Shown: positions 1-8,729 of the stretch, in pieces
How positions within the stretch are numbered: the stretch's first letter is position 1
Layout of the letters: each line of letters begins with the position of its first letter
IMG/VR virus record: IMGVR_UViG_3300025094_000034
Location: 1-34,229 of that record
Length of the DNA stretch: 34,229 bases
Origin: a virus
Reading direction: 5' to 3' (one strand)
Notes under the pieces: model-generated
Database searches by the model: none
Told to the model about the DNA's origin: nothing
The model's input: only the letters and a program-made list of their open reading frames with translations
Translations under genes and position numbers: made by a program

Positions 1-246
1 TTATAGCTTTGGAGGCTCCGGCCACAGGATATCCCCGGCCAGAACCTGCTCGTCCGTGAGGTGTGCCGGGAGGTCCCGGAGGGCTTGCCGGTAGGCCGCC
101 CAGGCCTCTGGCACGGGCTCGCCCCGCTCGTAGGCCCTGGCCACCACCCAGTCCGTCTCCGCCAGGCGGCGGTCCCGCTCGGTCCGAAAGGCCGCCCAGG
201 CCTCCCGGATGCGGTCCTGGTGGGTTTTGATTTTTAGTCTAGCCAT
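1..246 (-). CDS. Tail assembly chaperone, Phage_tail_APC type (81 aa)
   Basis: Small cytoplasmic protein, probably a chaperone that helps fold or attach the tail fibre. Residues about 22-65 match the pattern of the Phage_tail_APC family: an RDRRLAETDW segment followed by WAAYRQALRDLP. It is the last visible gene of the minus-strand tail module, after the fibre gene, which is where fibre-assembly proteins usually sit. The start is ATG at 246, overlapping the previous gene by 8 bp. The stop codon is the first three bases of the window, so the gene is complete. The family call comes from motif recognition only; the chaperone role is by family and position. Confidence 0.75.
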   Translation of the reverse strand: MARLKIKTHQDRIREAWAAFRTERDRRLAETDWVVARAYERGEPVPEAWAAYRQALRDLPAHLTDEQVLAGDILWPEPPKL

Positions 247-541
247 CCAGCACCTCCTCGCCCAACTCAGGGGGCTCAACCCCCTCATACCAGCGGAGGA
301 GGACCACCTCCAGCGTCCTGTCCTCGGCGCACCGGGCAGAGATGAGAGGGGAGAACTGGAGCGTCTCAGGCTCCACCCCTGCCACCTCGTCCCCAGGCTG
401 GAGGGCAGAGAGGTCGTAGACCTCCTGGCCCACCTCCTCCTCACCCCGGTATAGGGTGGTGGTGAGGACCCTCCCGGTCCAGCTATAGCGCAGGGTATGG
501 CCGGGCAGCCCTACCTGTGGGATGTACCGAACCCGAATCAT
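239..541 (-). CDS. Hypothetical protein between tail fibre and chaperone (100 aa)
   Basis: I do not recognise a family. The protein begins MIRVRYIPQVG, is beta-rich in appearance, and has an acidic C-terminus, with no membrane segment. Its ATG overlaps the fibre stop codon (ATGA) and its end overlaps the next gene by 8 bp, so the three are translationally coupled. By position it could be a receptor-binding accessory or a cap for the fibre. Base composition is less GC-rich than the baseplate genes and resembles the fibre gene, so the two may have been exchanged together. Confidence 0.7.
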   Translation of the reverse strand: MIRVRYIPQVGLPGHTLRYSWTGRVLTTTLYRGEEEVGQEVYDLSALQPGDEVAGVEPETLQFSPLISARCAEDRTLEVVLLRWYEGVEPPELGEEVLDG

Positions 542-1560
542 TTCCACCTCCCGATGGCGATGTAGTTGAACCAGTACGCAGTACTGGTGTACACAGTCCC
601 GTCTGCGTAGTATTTCCGGAACCTCTGTTGGGTAGTGCCATACCCCCATTGGGAATCCACGGAGATATGCCCAGGTGGCCAGTCAGATAGGGTTACCACC
701 ACCGCCGGGGGCGACACAAACGCCGCAGGGTAGATGATGGTCTGAGGGTCTGGACCAGCGCCAACGTTTACCCCCCAGCAGATTTGGGCCCCATCCGCAA
801 ACCGAATGTAGGAGCCGTTAGAGTTGGACCCATACATCACACCGGCCGTGGCCCAGGAAGACCAGGTGCCCCCGGCGTACTGCCGCCAATAGATGCCAGG
901 GTCGGCGCTTTTAGGGACGTACACCTGGGTGGTGGCCCCCGATGTTTTGAGAACCAGCAGGTGCCCCTGCTGGGTCACGGCGGGCGGCGTGTTGGCGCTG
1001 CCGGTGCCGAAGGCCCCGCTCGCTATCTCATATGTACCCGCATTGGTGAGGGTGTTCCAGTCTACGGCGCTGGTCACAGACCCCCTGCTCAGGTACGCGT
1101 CGGCGCTCGCGAGGGCACCGCTGGCATTGAGGAGGGGCACGCCGTTGGCTTGGCCGATGGGCAACTTGCCTACCCCGGTACCGCTAGCCAGCCCCCCGAG
1201 GAGCCAGTCTCCGGGGGAAGGCGTGATGGTAGGGGCGTTGCGGACCGCATCTAGCTTCGCCGCCGTGACACTGCCGTCTGGGTGGTCTAATACTGGGGCG
1301 GTGCGGTGGGCAGAGAGGGTTGTGCCACCCTGATTGGTTTCCAAGGTGCCTACACGCCCCGCGAGCCCGGCCAGCGTGTCTGGCGGCGTGGCGTCCCAGG
1401 GCAGGCCCAGGATGTCCGCAACGCGGTTTTTCAGGCGCTCAGTGCGGTTCAGAAGGCGCTGGAAGAGCACCTCCAGCGGCCCGATGCGCCGCCCCTCACC
1501 TGGGACAGGCACTTCAAAGTCAGTCTCCCAGCGGTCTTCAGGTGTTAGTCTTTTCGGCAT
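538..1560 (-). CDS. Tail fibre protein (340 aa)
   Basis: Host-recognition fibre. The N-terminal 70 residues (MPKRLTPEDRWETDF...) probably bind the baseplate. Residues about 70-140 are the Ser/Thr/Gly/Ala-rich shaft with the SVTAAKLDAVR segment common in fibres. The C-terminal about 100 residues resemble the gp53-like tail-fibre tip: a YIRFADGAQICWG strand, then AAFVSPPAVVVTLSD, ending WFNYIAIGRWK. It follows the gp48-like gene by 9 bp. GC and codon use are visibly lower and less Thermus-like than in the upstream baseplate genes, the usual sign that fibres are exchanged between phages. Function is confident; receptor unknown. Confidence 0.85.
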   Translation of the reverse strand: MPKRLTPEDRWETDFEVPVPGEGRRIGPLEVLFQRLLNRTERLKNRVADILGLPWDATPPDTLAGLAGRVGTLETNQGGTTLSAHRTAPVLDHPDGSVTAAKLDAVRNAPTITPSPGDWLLGGLASGTGVGKLPIGQANGVPLLNASGALASADAYLSRGSVTSAVDWNTLTNAGTYEIASGAFGTGSANTPPAVTQQGHLLVLKTSGATTQVYVPKSADPGIYWRQYAGGTWSSWATAGVMYGSNSNGSYIRFADGAQICWGVNVGAGPDPQTIIYPAAFVSPPAVVVTLSDWPPGHISVDSQWGYGTTQQRFRKYYADGTVYTSTAYWFNYIAIGRWK

Positions 1561-1569
1561 CCTTACCTC

Positions 1570-2232
1570 CTATGGGTATATCTGTATGGGCTCAGGACCC
1601 CAGACATCGCCGTCTTCATCCCACACCGCTCCGTCATCCCAAACATCTCGGGGCCCCGGGATGTAGTAGATGGATCGCACGCGGGCATGAGCGGGCTTCA
1701 CTTCCCGCACCAGGGCGGGGATGCGTTCCAGCTCCACCCCGTTTAGGGTGTAGTCCCAGGAGGTGTCGTCGTCCCACGCTCCCACCCCGTCGTCCCAACG
1801 GTCCGTGGTGAACTCTGGGCGGTAGGGCCAGAGGTAAAGGGAGAACTCGGCCCAGATGGAGGGGTCGTCTCGGAAGTGCTCGTGGATGTGGGCCTCGTAG
1901 CCCGCCGCCTCCAGCCACAGACGCATCCCGGGCAGGGTGCCCCCGAGGAGCCAGAAGTGCGTGGCATACACCACCCGATTCCGGAAGGCGGCTTCCAACT
2001 CCTCCCGGAACGGGGACAGCCCCCTCCCCCGCCCCACCTCCTCCAGGAACTTCCCCTCGGCGTACTGGGGCAGGGCCTGGCGGAAGAGGGCCAGGGTCTC
2101 CTCCACGGCGGAGGCCTCCAGGGCCCCCAGCATCCGCACCGTCCCGTCCGCGGCCCCGCCCTCCCGAGGGTAGCGCCCCGGGGGGAGGAGGGACAGCAGA
2201 TGGCGGTAGAAGGCCTCGGCGAGCTCACTCAA
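1570..2232 (-). CDS. Baseplate/tail protein, Mu gp48 (DUF2313) type (220 aa)
   Basis: Corresponds to Mu gp48 / P2 gpI, a baseplate component that links the wedge to the tail fibres. The N-terminal region (AEAFYRHLLSLLPPG, then ALEASAVEETLALFRQALPQ) is typical of the family, which opens with a helix ending in LLPPG. The start appears to be TTG at 2232, preceded by a GAGGTGA ribosome site and overlapping gp47 by 8 bp. The C-terminal half contains two clusters of Trp-Asp repeats (WDDGVGAWDDDTSWD near residue 145, and a second cluster near 195). It lies directly between the gp47-like gene and the fibre, as in Mu. Confidence 0.8.
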   Translation of the reverse strand: MSELAEAFYRHLLSLLPPGRYPREGGAADGTVRMLGALEASAVEETLALFRQALPQYAEGKFLEEVGRGRGLSPFREELEAAFRNRVVYATHFWLLGGTLPGMRLWLEAAGYEAHIHEHFRDDPSIWAEFSLYLWPYRPEFTTDRWDDGVGAWDDDTSWDYTLNGVELERIPALVREVKPAHARVRSIYYIPGPRDVWDDGAVWDEDGDVWGPEPIQIYP

Positions 2233-3262
2233 CTACGCTCACCTCCCCGGGGACGAGGAGCTCGTCCTGGGCCGGGACCACGGAGGCGGCCGGGGTGAGG
2301 ACCTCCACCGCCTCGAGGCCCCCATAGTCGTGCAAGCGGTCCATGAGCCGGGAGGGCCAGAAGGGCTCCCCGATGTCCAGGCCGTGGAGGAAGTCCAGGG
2401 CACAGGAGCGCCAGGCCTCCAGGGGTGGGCTCCCCGGCAGGCGGTGCAGGCGGAGGGAGAGGTTGAGGGTCCTAGGGGTGGGGCCCCGGACCAGGGCGTC
2501 CGCGGTCACAGGGCGGCGCTCGTCCACCAGGGCCTGGACCCGGGCGATGAGCTCGGGGGAGGGGAGGCCTCGGGCCGGGGCGATGACCACGTCCACGGTG
2601 CCCTGGCCCCGGGGGTGCTGGTCCAGAACCTTCACCTTCCGCACCTCGGGCACCTCCAGGGCCCAGCTCATGTAAGCGTGGTAGGTGCTCCCCCGGCTCA
2701 GAGCGGGCCAGGAGAGGAGGAGGCGAGCCCGGAGCTCCTCGTCCGTCTCCTCGTCCTGCCCCGCCTCCAGGACCTCCACCACCTCCAGGCGCTCCAGGCC
2801 GGGCACCACGGTCACGGGGTAGAGGACCGCCCCCACGGGCAGGGTGTAGCGGCTTCCCACCCCCTCGCTCACCCCTTCCACCAGGGCCTCGGGGGCGTAG
2901 GGGCCCTGCACCCGGTAGCGGAGCTCCCCCAGGCCTACCAGGGCCCCAGGGGGGAAGGTACCGGAGGCCGAGGCCACGCAGCGGAGGCGGAGGCGGGCGG
3001 GACGGGCGGGCTTCCGCTCCAGGCCCATCCCCTTCGCGTGCTCGTCCAGCCAGGCCCCCGTGGCCCGGGTGACCAGGAGCTGGGGAGCCAGGGCCCGGGC
3101 GAAGGCGCGGGCCTCCAGGGAGGCCTGGGCGGCGAGGCGCAGGTAGGTGCCGAACACACTATAAGCGTCCGGGTCCCGCACGGGGAAGCCCTCGGGCAGC
3201 AGGGCCACGAGCCGCGCCACCTCCTCCTCCAGGTCGGGTAGGGGCGGGATCAGGTCAGCCAC
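2225..3262 (-). CDS. Baseplate wedge protein, Mu gp47 / gpJ type (345 aa)
   Basis: Baseplate_J family structural protein that forms the wedge around the tail hub. Supporting features are length (Mu gp47 is similar), the N-terminal helical region with the conserved LVTRATGAWLDEHAKGMGL segment near residues 63-81, the central beta domain (RYRVQGPYAPEALVEGV), and the SRGSTYHAYMSWAL segment near residue 190 typical of the family. The start is GTG at 3262, overlapping the gp46-like gene by 8 bp. The neighbours gp45-gp46-gp47-gp48 keep the exact Mu order. Confidence 0.88.
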   Translation of the reverse strand: MADLIPPLPDLEEEVARLVALLPEGFPVRDPDAYSVFGTYLRLAAQASLEARAFARALAPQLLVTRATGAWLDEHAKGMGLERKPARPARLRLRCVASASGTFPPGALVGLGELRYRVQGPYAPEALVEGVSEGVGSRYTLPVGAVLYPVTVVPGLERLEVVEVLEAGQDEETDEELRARLLLSWPALSRGSTYHAYMSWALEVPEVRKVKVLDQHPRGQGTVDVVIAPARGLPSPELIARVQALVDERRPVTADALVRGPTPRTLNLSLRLHRLPGSPPLEAWRSCALDFLHGLDIGEPFWPSRLMDRLHDYGGLEAVEVLTPAASVVPAQDELLVPGEVSVVE

Positions 3263-3617
3263 GCGTCACCTCCAGGGGCCAGGGCAGGAGGAGGCTCAGG
3301 GCCTCCTCCGTGAGGCGGGCGGTGAGGCGGAGGCCCCCCTCCGTCCACTCTCCCCAAGCCTCCAGGACCCGGGGGTCTTCCAGAAGGGTCCTCTCGGCCT
3401 CCTGCAGGACCTCGGTGCGGGTGAGGTCGTCCAGGGGGGCCCCCACGTAGTCCAGGAGGTCCGAGCCCTCGAGGGGGAAGGCCCAGTGGCTCCCCCGGGG
3501 GGAGACCAGGCGGGCGAGGAGGTCCTGCCTGAGGACCTCCATCCCCTCCGCCAGGGCCGCGTCCCCCCTGGGGGAGAGGAGGATGTCCCCGTCCTGCCAC
3601 TTCCAGTCCCGGTACAT
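3255..3617 (-). CDS. Baseplate protein, Mu gp46 / T4 gp25 type (120 aa)
   Basis: Small baseplate wedge component of the GPW/gp25 class, on which sheath polymerisation begins in contractile tails. The sequence has the family layout: a short N-terminal beta region (MYRDWKWQDGDILLSPRGD), a middle helix around GMEVLRQDLLARLVSPRGS, a D/E-rich turn, and a C-terminal strand region. ATG at 3617 follows the gp45 stop by 3 bp. Identification rests on size and position between gp45 and gp47 as much as on sequence. Confidence 0.75.
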   Translation of the reverse strand: MYRDWKWQDGDILLSPRGDAALAEGMEVLRQDLLARLVSPRGSHWAFPLEGSDLLDYVGAPLDDLTRTEVLQEAERTLLEDPRVLEAWGEWTEGGLRLTARLTEEALSLLLPWPLEVTRG

Positions 3618-3620
3618 GGC

Positions 3621-4265
3621 TCACCCCGAGTAGACCTTGGCGCTGCCCCCGATGATCTGGCCCACGGCGCTCCCCACCTGCACCGGGTCCCCCACCCGGG
3701 CCACGGGGGGGCCGCCCCCGGCGAGCTCCACCCGGGGGGCGTCCACCCGCACCACCGCCGTGCCGTAGAGCTCCACGGCGCCGTCGGGCTTCAGGCGCAG
3801 GTGCACCCCGGGGGCCGCCTGGACGTGGATCTCCCCGTCGGGGCGGAGGCGGACCCAGGTGTCGGCGTCCCGCTGCACCAGGTACTCCCCGGGCTCCACC
3901 TGGGGCACGCTTCTCCCTTCGGAGAGCACCCCGTCCACGTAGGGGTAGGCGGGGTTCCCGTCGTAGTAGGCCACCCGCACGATGGCCCCCACCTCGGGCA
4001 GGGCGTAGACCCCCCGCCCGTGCCCCACCCAGGGCACGTCCAGGGGGACGTCCCGGAGGAAGGGCCGGGTGGGGTCGGGTCGGCCGTCCGGGGTGAGGGG
4101 CTCCAGGTCCACGCTGTAGCGGCACGCCCCCGGCGGGCCCGCCACCCCCGCCTCGGAGCGCACCGCCACCACCCTCGCCTTGTGCGCGAGATGGGTTCGG
4201 GCGGCGAGCTCGGGCCAGAGGGCCTCCACGAGCCGCCTCAGGGCCAGGTGGAGCCTGGAGGTCAT
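3621..4265 (-). CDS. Baseplate spike protein, Mu gp45 / gpV type (214 aa)
   Basis: Central spike at the tail tip that punctures the outer envelope. Residues 20-110 form an OB-fold-like region typical of baseplate assembly protein V, with the VPWVGHGRGVYALPEVGAIV segment conserved in the family. The C-terminal half is a repetitive beta-helix-like stretch of hydrophobic/charged alternation (WVRLRPDGEIHVQ, HLRLKPDGAVELYG), ending in GQIIGGSAKVYSG. ATG at 4265 overlaps the preceding stop codon (ATGA). It sits between the gp44-like hub and gp46, as in Mu. Confidence 0.85.
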   Translation of the reverse strand: MTSRLHLALRRLVEALWPELAARTHLAHKARVVAVRSEAGVAGPPGACRYSVDLEPLTPDGRPDPTRPFLRDVPLDVPWVGHGRGVYALPEVGAIVRVAYYDGNPAYPYVDGVLSEGRSVPQVEPGEYLVQRDADTWVRLRPDGEIHVQAAPGVHLRLKPDGAVELYGTAVVRVDAPRVELAGGGPPVARVGDPVQVGSAVGQIIGGSAKVYSG

Positions 4266-4948
4266 ACCGCCCTCCCGTAAACCTCGTGCACGGCTTCCCG
4301 CCCGGAGAGGTGGAGCCGGTGCTCCACCACCCTCAAGACCCCTCGGAAGCCGGGGTGGTCCACCTCCACGAGGTGGTACAGGCGGAGGCGGGGCATGGGG
4401 GGGAGAAGCAGGTAGTAGCGCCCCTCGGCGAGGCGCCGGAGGACGGCCACCTCCTCCGCTACCCGGTGCCGCACGGAGGCGTGGGGGCTCCCGTCCAGGG
4501 GGCCAATGTAGAGGGTCCCGCCGTCCAGCTCGTGGAGGACGTCCTCCTTCCCCCAGGCCCTCAGGGCGTGGAGGGCGGCCTCCCAGGCGGGAAGGCGGGG
4601 CAGGGCGTAGTGGCGCTTGGCCTCCCCCTGGCTTTGGATCTGCGCCTTCCCCCCACAGGCCCCCTGGACCCAGCCCAGAACCTCCTCCAGGCGGACGTCC
4701 TGAAAGCCCTGGGGCCCCACGGGCCGCCGCCACTCGGAGAGCCCCCAGAGGGCCCACTCCTGGGCGGGCAGGCGGGCCACCGCCTGCCCCATCAGGAGAG
4801 GCTCGTCGTCCACCACGAGGCGGGAGGGCGGGCGCTCCAAGCCCCGGAGGAGCCCCCACCGCCAGGGGACGTGGGGGCTTTCCGCCACCTCCACCAGGGA
4901 GGGGACGCCCTCCGGGGTCCTGGGCCTAGGCAGGTGGAAGAGCCTCAC
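4262..4948 (-). CDS. Tail hub protein, probable Mu gp44 / gpP functional equivalent (228 aa)
   Basis: I infer a baseplate hub protein from position: it lies directly before the gp45 spike gene and after the tape measure and an accessory gene, where Mu has gp44. The sequence is mixed alpha/beta without membrane segments; near residue 105 an AKRHYALPRLPAWEAALHAL segment and a C-terminal beta-rich region (RLYHLVEVDHPGFRGVLRVVEHRLHL) recall hub domains, which end in ...VVEHR.... The start is GTG at 4948, overlapping the previous stop (GTGA). The family assignment is moderate; it is considerably shorter than Mu gp44. Confidence 0.6.
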   Translation of the reverse strand: MRLFHLPRPRTPEGVPSLVEVAESPHVPWRWGLLRGLERPPSRLVVDDEPLLMGQAVARLPAQEWALWGLSEWRRPVGPQGFQDVRLEEVLGWVQGACGGKAQIQSQGEAKRHYALPRLPAWEAALHALRAWGKEDVLHELDGGTLYIGPLDGSPHASVRHRVAEEVAVLRRLAEGRYYLLLPPMPRLRLYHLVEVDHPGFRGVLRVVEHRLHLSGREAVHEVYGRAV

Positions 4949-5538
4949 CGGCCACCTCCCGCCGCGGCGGCGCCCGCCCGATCCCCGGCGATGAAGCCCT
5001 GCAGGAAGGCCGGGGGCTCCGCGGGCTTCCGCGCCTCGCTGTTCCTCCGGGCCTGGGCGCTCCCGGGGGGCGGGCCCGCCACCGGGCCTTGGGCCGCGGC
5101 CTGGCCCAGGGCCTTCCCCTCCTCCGCGTTGGCCTGGGCGATGGCCTCCCGGGGCTCCACCTGGGTGAGCTCCAGGACGGCCTCCATCCCCTCCTCTCCC
5201 CCGAGCTCCCGGGTGATGAGCCGGGCGAAGAGGGCCTTCTCCACCCCCCGGGCCGCCAGGTGGGGGTGGACCACCCGGAGGGGCTCGGTCTTGCTCTTGG
5301 CGAACTTGGCCTGCAGCTTGCGGGCCTCGGCCAGGGGGTCCTGACCCGCCAGGCGCAGGGCGATCCGCACCCGGAAGTCCCGATACCCCCGCATCACGTG
5401 CACGTCCCCGGCCCGGTTCTCCCGGGGGATGGACTCTATGGAGTTCTCCCCTTCCACCTCCACGGCCACCACCACCCCGGGCATCTCCTCGCCGTCCAGG
5501 CGGAGCCGGTCTCCCGTGGCGAAGCGCAGATAGGGCAT
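4945..5538 (-). CDS. Tail/baseplate accessory protein, family not recognised (197 aa)
   Basis: Lies between the tape measure and the hub gene, where Mu-like phages carry a DNA-circularisation/tail gene (gp43). Residues 1-140 look folded and beta-rich (MPYLRFATGDRLRLDGEEM, GDVHVMRGYRDFRVRIALRL). Residues 140-197 are low-complexity, rich in Ala, Gly, Pro and Arg, and probably disordered. The ATG at 5538 directly follows the tape-measure stop (TAGATG), implying coupling. A role in joining the tail tip to the tube is inference from position only. Confidence 0.65.
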   Translation of the reverse strand: MPYLRFATGDRLRLDGEEMPGVVVAVEVEGENSIESIPRENRAGDVHVMRGYRDFRVRIALRLAGQDPLAEARKLQAKFAKSKTEPLRVVHPHLAARGVEKALFARLITRELGGEEGMEAVLELTQVEPREAIAQANAEEGKALGQAAAQGPVAGPPPGSAQARRNSEARKPAEPPAFLQGFIAGDRAGAAAAGGGR

Positions 5539-8085
5539 CTAGGCCTCCAGGTAGGGCAGGAAGAGCCGCTTGAGCTCCTCCAGGAACTCCTGGGCGTCCC
5601 GCACCCCGGGGAGCTCCAGCCGCTCTATGCGGATCACCTGCTGGACCTGCCTGGCCTCCCGGGAAGGGGCGGCCCCTGGGGGTTCTGCGAGGGTCCGGGA
5701 AGGAGGCGGAGGCACCTCGGGGACCTCCACCCCCACGGGAAGCGCCGCCTCGGGAAGCCGGGGCAGGGGCACCTCGGGAATGAGCGTCTTCAGCCGGGGG
5801 GTGGCCGCCTGGGCCAGGGCCTCCGCCTGCTGGGCCACCCGGGGGGCCATGTTCTGGAGCCCCACGGCCAGGCCCAGGGCGGCCATCATCCCCAGGTGGG
5901 CCATGACGCGGGAGGGGGAGCGGATTCCAAGCCGGCTCCTAATGGCTTCCCAGACGGAGGAGGCCAGGTTCTCCACCGCCTTCACCGGGGCGAACGCCCA
6001 ACTCTTGATGCCCTCCACCAGGCCCTGGACGAGCTGCCCTCCCACTTGCTTCATGCGGTCCACGAGCCCCCGTAGCCAGGCCAGGGCTTGCTCCAGCCCG
6101 CTCCGGATGGCGTCCCAGGCCACCCCGCCGAGCCTCAGGGGGACGGAGAGGACCGCCCTCAGCCCTTCCCAGACCCTGAGGGCCCCCTGCCGCGCCCGGT
6201 CCAGGTCCAGGGTGAGGAGGCCCACCACCACGTCCACGAAGCCCCGGATCACCCTCACCACCCCGGCCAAGCCCTCCCCGAAGATGGGGGCGAGGCGCTG
6301 GAGGAGGCCCCGGAGGAAGCCGAAGAGGAAGCCCAGGCCGAACCCCAGGGCGTACATGACCCGGTCCCAGGCGGGGAGCACCCCGGCCAGGGAGGCCTGG
6401 AGGCTCTCCCCCACGGGGCGGAAGAGGCCCGCCAGGGCCTCACCCAGGCCCCGGAGCTCGGCCAGGACCGGGGCGAAGGCCCCCCGTAGGGCGTTCAGGG
6501 TGTCCATGACGCCCTGCCGGAAGGTCGCGCTGGCCTGCCAGGCCTGGCGGAATAGGGCCACCGTCCCCGCGAGGGCGGTGAGGAGGAGGCCCAGGGGGTT
6601 CAGGAGGACGGCCCGCCCCAAGAGGAGCAGCGCCCGCCGGGCGAGGGTGGCCCCCTGGGCGAGGGCGCCGAAGGCCCCCCGGAGGAGGCCCGCCGCGCCC
6701 AGGCGGGCCATCTCCCCCCGCAGAAGGGCGAGGCTCAGGGAGAGGCCGCGGAGCTGGCGCGTGAGGCTTCCCGCCGCCCCCTGCAGGGCCAGGAGGCCGA
6801 GCCTCGCCTGGGCGGAGGCGAAGCCGATGGCGGCCAGGCTCCCCACCACCAACCCCCCGAGGACGAGGAGGCCCCCCAGGACCCCGAGCACCCCCACCAC
6901 CGCGCCCCGCAGGAGAGGGAAGCGCTCCAGGAGGTCGGAGACGCGGTTGATGAGGCCGGTGAGGCGCTCCACCACGGGGGTCACGACGGGCAGTAGCGCG
7001 TTCCCCAGGACGATCCACACCCGCTCCAGGGCGTTCCTGAGGAGCTGGAGCTGGTTTTTGAGGGTCTGGCTCCGGTTTTGGAACTCCTGGAGGACGCTCC
7101 CCGTGTACCGGGCGGGGTCGGCCACCAGGCCGAGGGCCGTGCGCAAGGTCCCCAGGGACCCCACCAGCTTGGCGATGTCGTCGGCGTACTCCATGCCGAA
7201 GAGGTCGGTGAGGAGGGTGAGCTGGTCGGGAGCGGCCCGGAGGCGGTTCAGGAAGTCCAGGATGGCCCCGGCGGCGTCCCGCCTAAGGGCCTCCTGGAGC
7301 CCCCGCGCGGTGAGGCCCAGGCGGGCCAGGGCCTCCTGGAAGGCTTTGGGCTGGGCGGGGGCGGTGGCCAAGCGCTGGAAGAGGGCGTTGAGGCCCGTGG
7401 CCGCCACCTCGGGGGCGGTGCCCAGGGCGAGGAGGCTCGCCCCGAAGGCCGCCACCTGCTGACCCGTGAGCCCCAGGAGCTTCCCTGTGCCGCCCACCCG
7501 GCGGAGGACGTCCAAAATCTCGGGGGCGGTGGCGGCCATGTTGTTGGAGAGGTAGTTGATGGCGTCCGCCACCCGCATCACCTGGGGCTGGGTGAGCTCC
7601 AGGACGTTCCGTAACTTGGCGAGGGCGTCCCCCGCCTCTTGGGCGGTGATGCCGAAGGCCACCCCCACCCGGGCCGCGTCCTGGGTGAAGCGCACGAGCT
7701 CCCCGAAGGGGATGCCCGCCTGGCCCGCGGCCGCGGCGATCTGGGTGAGCTCGGCGGCGCTCATGGGGATGGTCCGGGTGAGGGCCAGGAGCTCCCGCTG
7801 CAGGGCCTGCAGGGCCGGGAGAGGGGCGTCCACCACCTTTCTGACGTCGGCGAAGGCGTCCTCAAAGCGCATGGCCGCCCCGGTGGCGAGGACCAGGGGG
7901 GCGGCCAGGGCGGCCCCGGCGGCGGTGAGGGAGGTGGCGGTCTGCAGGCGCTCCAGGGCGGCCCCGGCCCGCAGGGTGGCGCTCTCTATGGCCTGGATGC
8001 GGGCGGCCACCGCTCCCGCCGGACCCGAGACGCGGTCGGCGAGCTCCATCAGGACCTGGAGGCGGAAGAGGGCGCCGGTGAGCAT
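5539..8085 (-). CDS. Tape measure protein (848 aa)
   Basis: Sets tail length and is released into the host envelope on injection. The length, the Ala/Leu-rich helical sequence and the N-terminal TP901-type domain (FEDAFADVRKVVDAP near residue 75, MSAAELTQIAAAAGQAGIP near 108, then YLSNNMAATAPEILDVLRRVGGTG) are diagnostic. Hydrophobic segments lie around residues 385-425 (GVLGVLGGLLVLGGLVVGSL), 500-520 and 575-600. The C-terminal region includes a RSRLGIRSPSRVMAHLG motif common near the end of tape measures. By the usual relation of about 1.5 angstrom per residue, the tail would be roughly 125 nm. ATG at 8085 directly follows the M23 stop codon. Confidence 0.93.
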   Translation of the reverse strand: MLTGALFRLQVLMELADRVSGPAGAVAARIQAIESATLRAGAALERLQTATSLTAAGAALAAPLVLATGAAMRFEDAFADVRKVVDAPLPALQALQRELLALTRTIPMSAAELTQIAAAAGQAGIPFGELVRFTQDAARVGVAFGITAQEAGDALAKLRNVLELTQPQVMRVADAINYLSNNMAATAPEILDVLRRVGGTGKLLGLTGQQVAAFGASLLALGTAPEVAATGLNALFQRLATAPAQPKAFQEALARLGLTARGLQEALRRDAAGAILDFLNRLRAAPDQLTLLTDLFGMEYADDIAKLVGSLGTLRTALGLVADPARYTGSVLQEFQNRSQTLKNQLQLLRNALERVWIVLGNALLPVVTPVVERLTGLINRVSDLLERFPLLRGAVVGVLGVLGGLLVLGGLVVGSLAAIGFASAQARLGLLALQGAAGSLTRQLRGLSLSLALLRGEMARLGAAGLLRGAFGALAQGATLARRALLLLGRAVLLNPLGLLLTALAGTVALFRQAWQASATFRQGVMDTLNALRGAFAPVLAELRGLGEALAGLFRPVGESLQASLAGVLPAWDRVMYALGFGLGFLFGFLRGLLQRLAPIFGEGLAGVVRVIRGFVDVVVGLLTLDLDRARQGALRVWEGLRAVLSVPLRLGGVAWDAIRSGLEQALAWLRGLVDRMKQVGGQLVQGLVEGIKSWAFAPVKAVENLASSVWEAIRSRLGIRSPSRVMAHLGMMAALGLAVGLQNMAPRVAQQAEALAQAATPRLKTLIPEVPLPRLPEAALPVGVEVPEVPPPPSRTLAEPPGAAPSREARQVQQVIRIERLELPGVRDAQEFLEELKRLFLPYLEA

Positions 8086-8718
8086 CTAGGGCCTTCTCAG
8101 GGCCATCTGGACCAGGGCGGGGTCTTCCAGGTTCACCACCACCCCGGAGAGCTCCCGCCGCTCGGGGATCCAGAGCACGCCCCGCGCGCGGAAGTACCTG
8201 CGCCGGGGCTCGTAGTGGGCCCCGAGGAACGCCTGGGGGTCCAGGTACTTCTCCCGGATGAGGTTCACGTCCCCGCCAGGCCAGAAGTCGGCCTCCAGGG
8301 GGGCTTGCCGTATCTCAAAGTGCAGGTGGGCCAGGTAGGGGCGGGCCGGATCCCCCTTGCCCACGCTCCCCACGGGCTCCCCGGCGAAGAGGTAGTCCCC
8401 CTCTCGGGCCGCCCGGTGGGCCAGGTGGGCGTACTGGGTCCAGAAGCGCCCGAGACCCGGCAGGTCGTGCTCCATGAGCACCACGCTCCCCCACACCCGG
8501 TGGAAGGCGGAGTGGACCACCCTTCCCTCGGCCACGGCCACCACCGGGTAGCCCAGGTCGGCGTCCCCGGAGGAGCCTTGGAGGTTGATGTCCACCCCGG
8601 GGTGTTGGTCGGGCCGCAGGCCCTGGGCCCGGCGCCACTCGGGGTAGCGGGGGTCAAGGAAGCCCGCGTCCACGCGGTTCAGGTCCGGCGAGGGGGGGAG
8701 GGGCCAAAGCACGCGCAT
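8086..8718 (-). CDS. M23 (LytM-type) peptidoglycan peptidase (210 aa)
   Basis: Zinc metallopeptidase that cleaves peptide cross-links in the cell wall, either tail-borne for DNA entry or for lysis. Zinc and catalytic residues are visible: HxxxD at His39-Asp43 (HPGVD), YAHL at 96-99, and HLH at 131-133. The core fold (GYPVVAVAEGRVVH, VVLMEHDLPGLGRFWTQYAHL, GEPVGSVGKGDP) is complete. I chose ATG at 8718 because homology with the broken copy at 10164-10556 begins there. A GTG at 8763, in frame and just after the -10 box, is an alternative that would add 15 residues. It is the first gene of the tail module, immediately upstream of the tape measure. Confidence 0.88.
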   Translation of the reverse strand: MRVLWPLPPSPDLNRVDAGFLDPRYPEWRRAQGLRPDQHPGVDINLQGSSGDADLGYPVVAVAEGRVVHSAFHRVWGSVVLMEHDLPGLGRFWTQYAHLAHRAAREGDYLFAGEPVGSVGKGDPARPYLAHLHFEIRQAPLEADFWPGGDVNLIREKYLDPQAFLGAHYEPRRRYFRARGVLWIPERRELSGVVVNLEDPALVQMALRRP

Positions 8719-8729
8719 AAAAACCTTAA

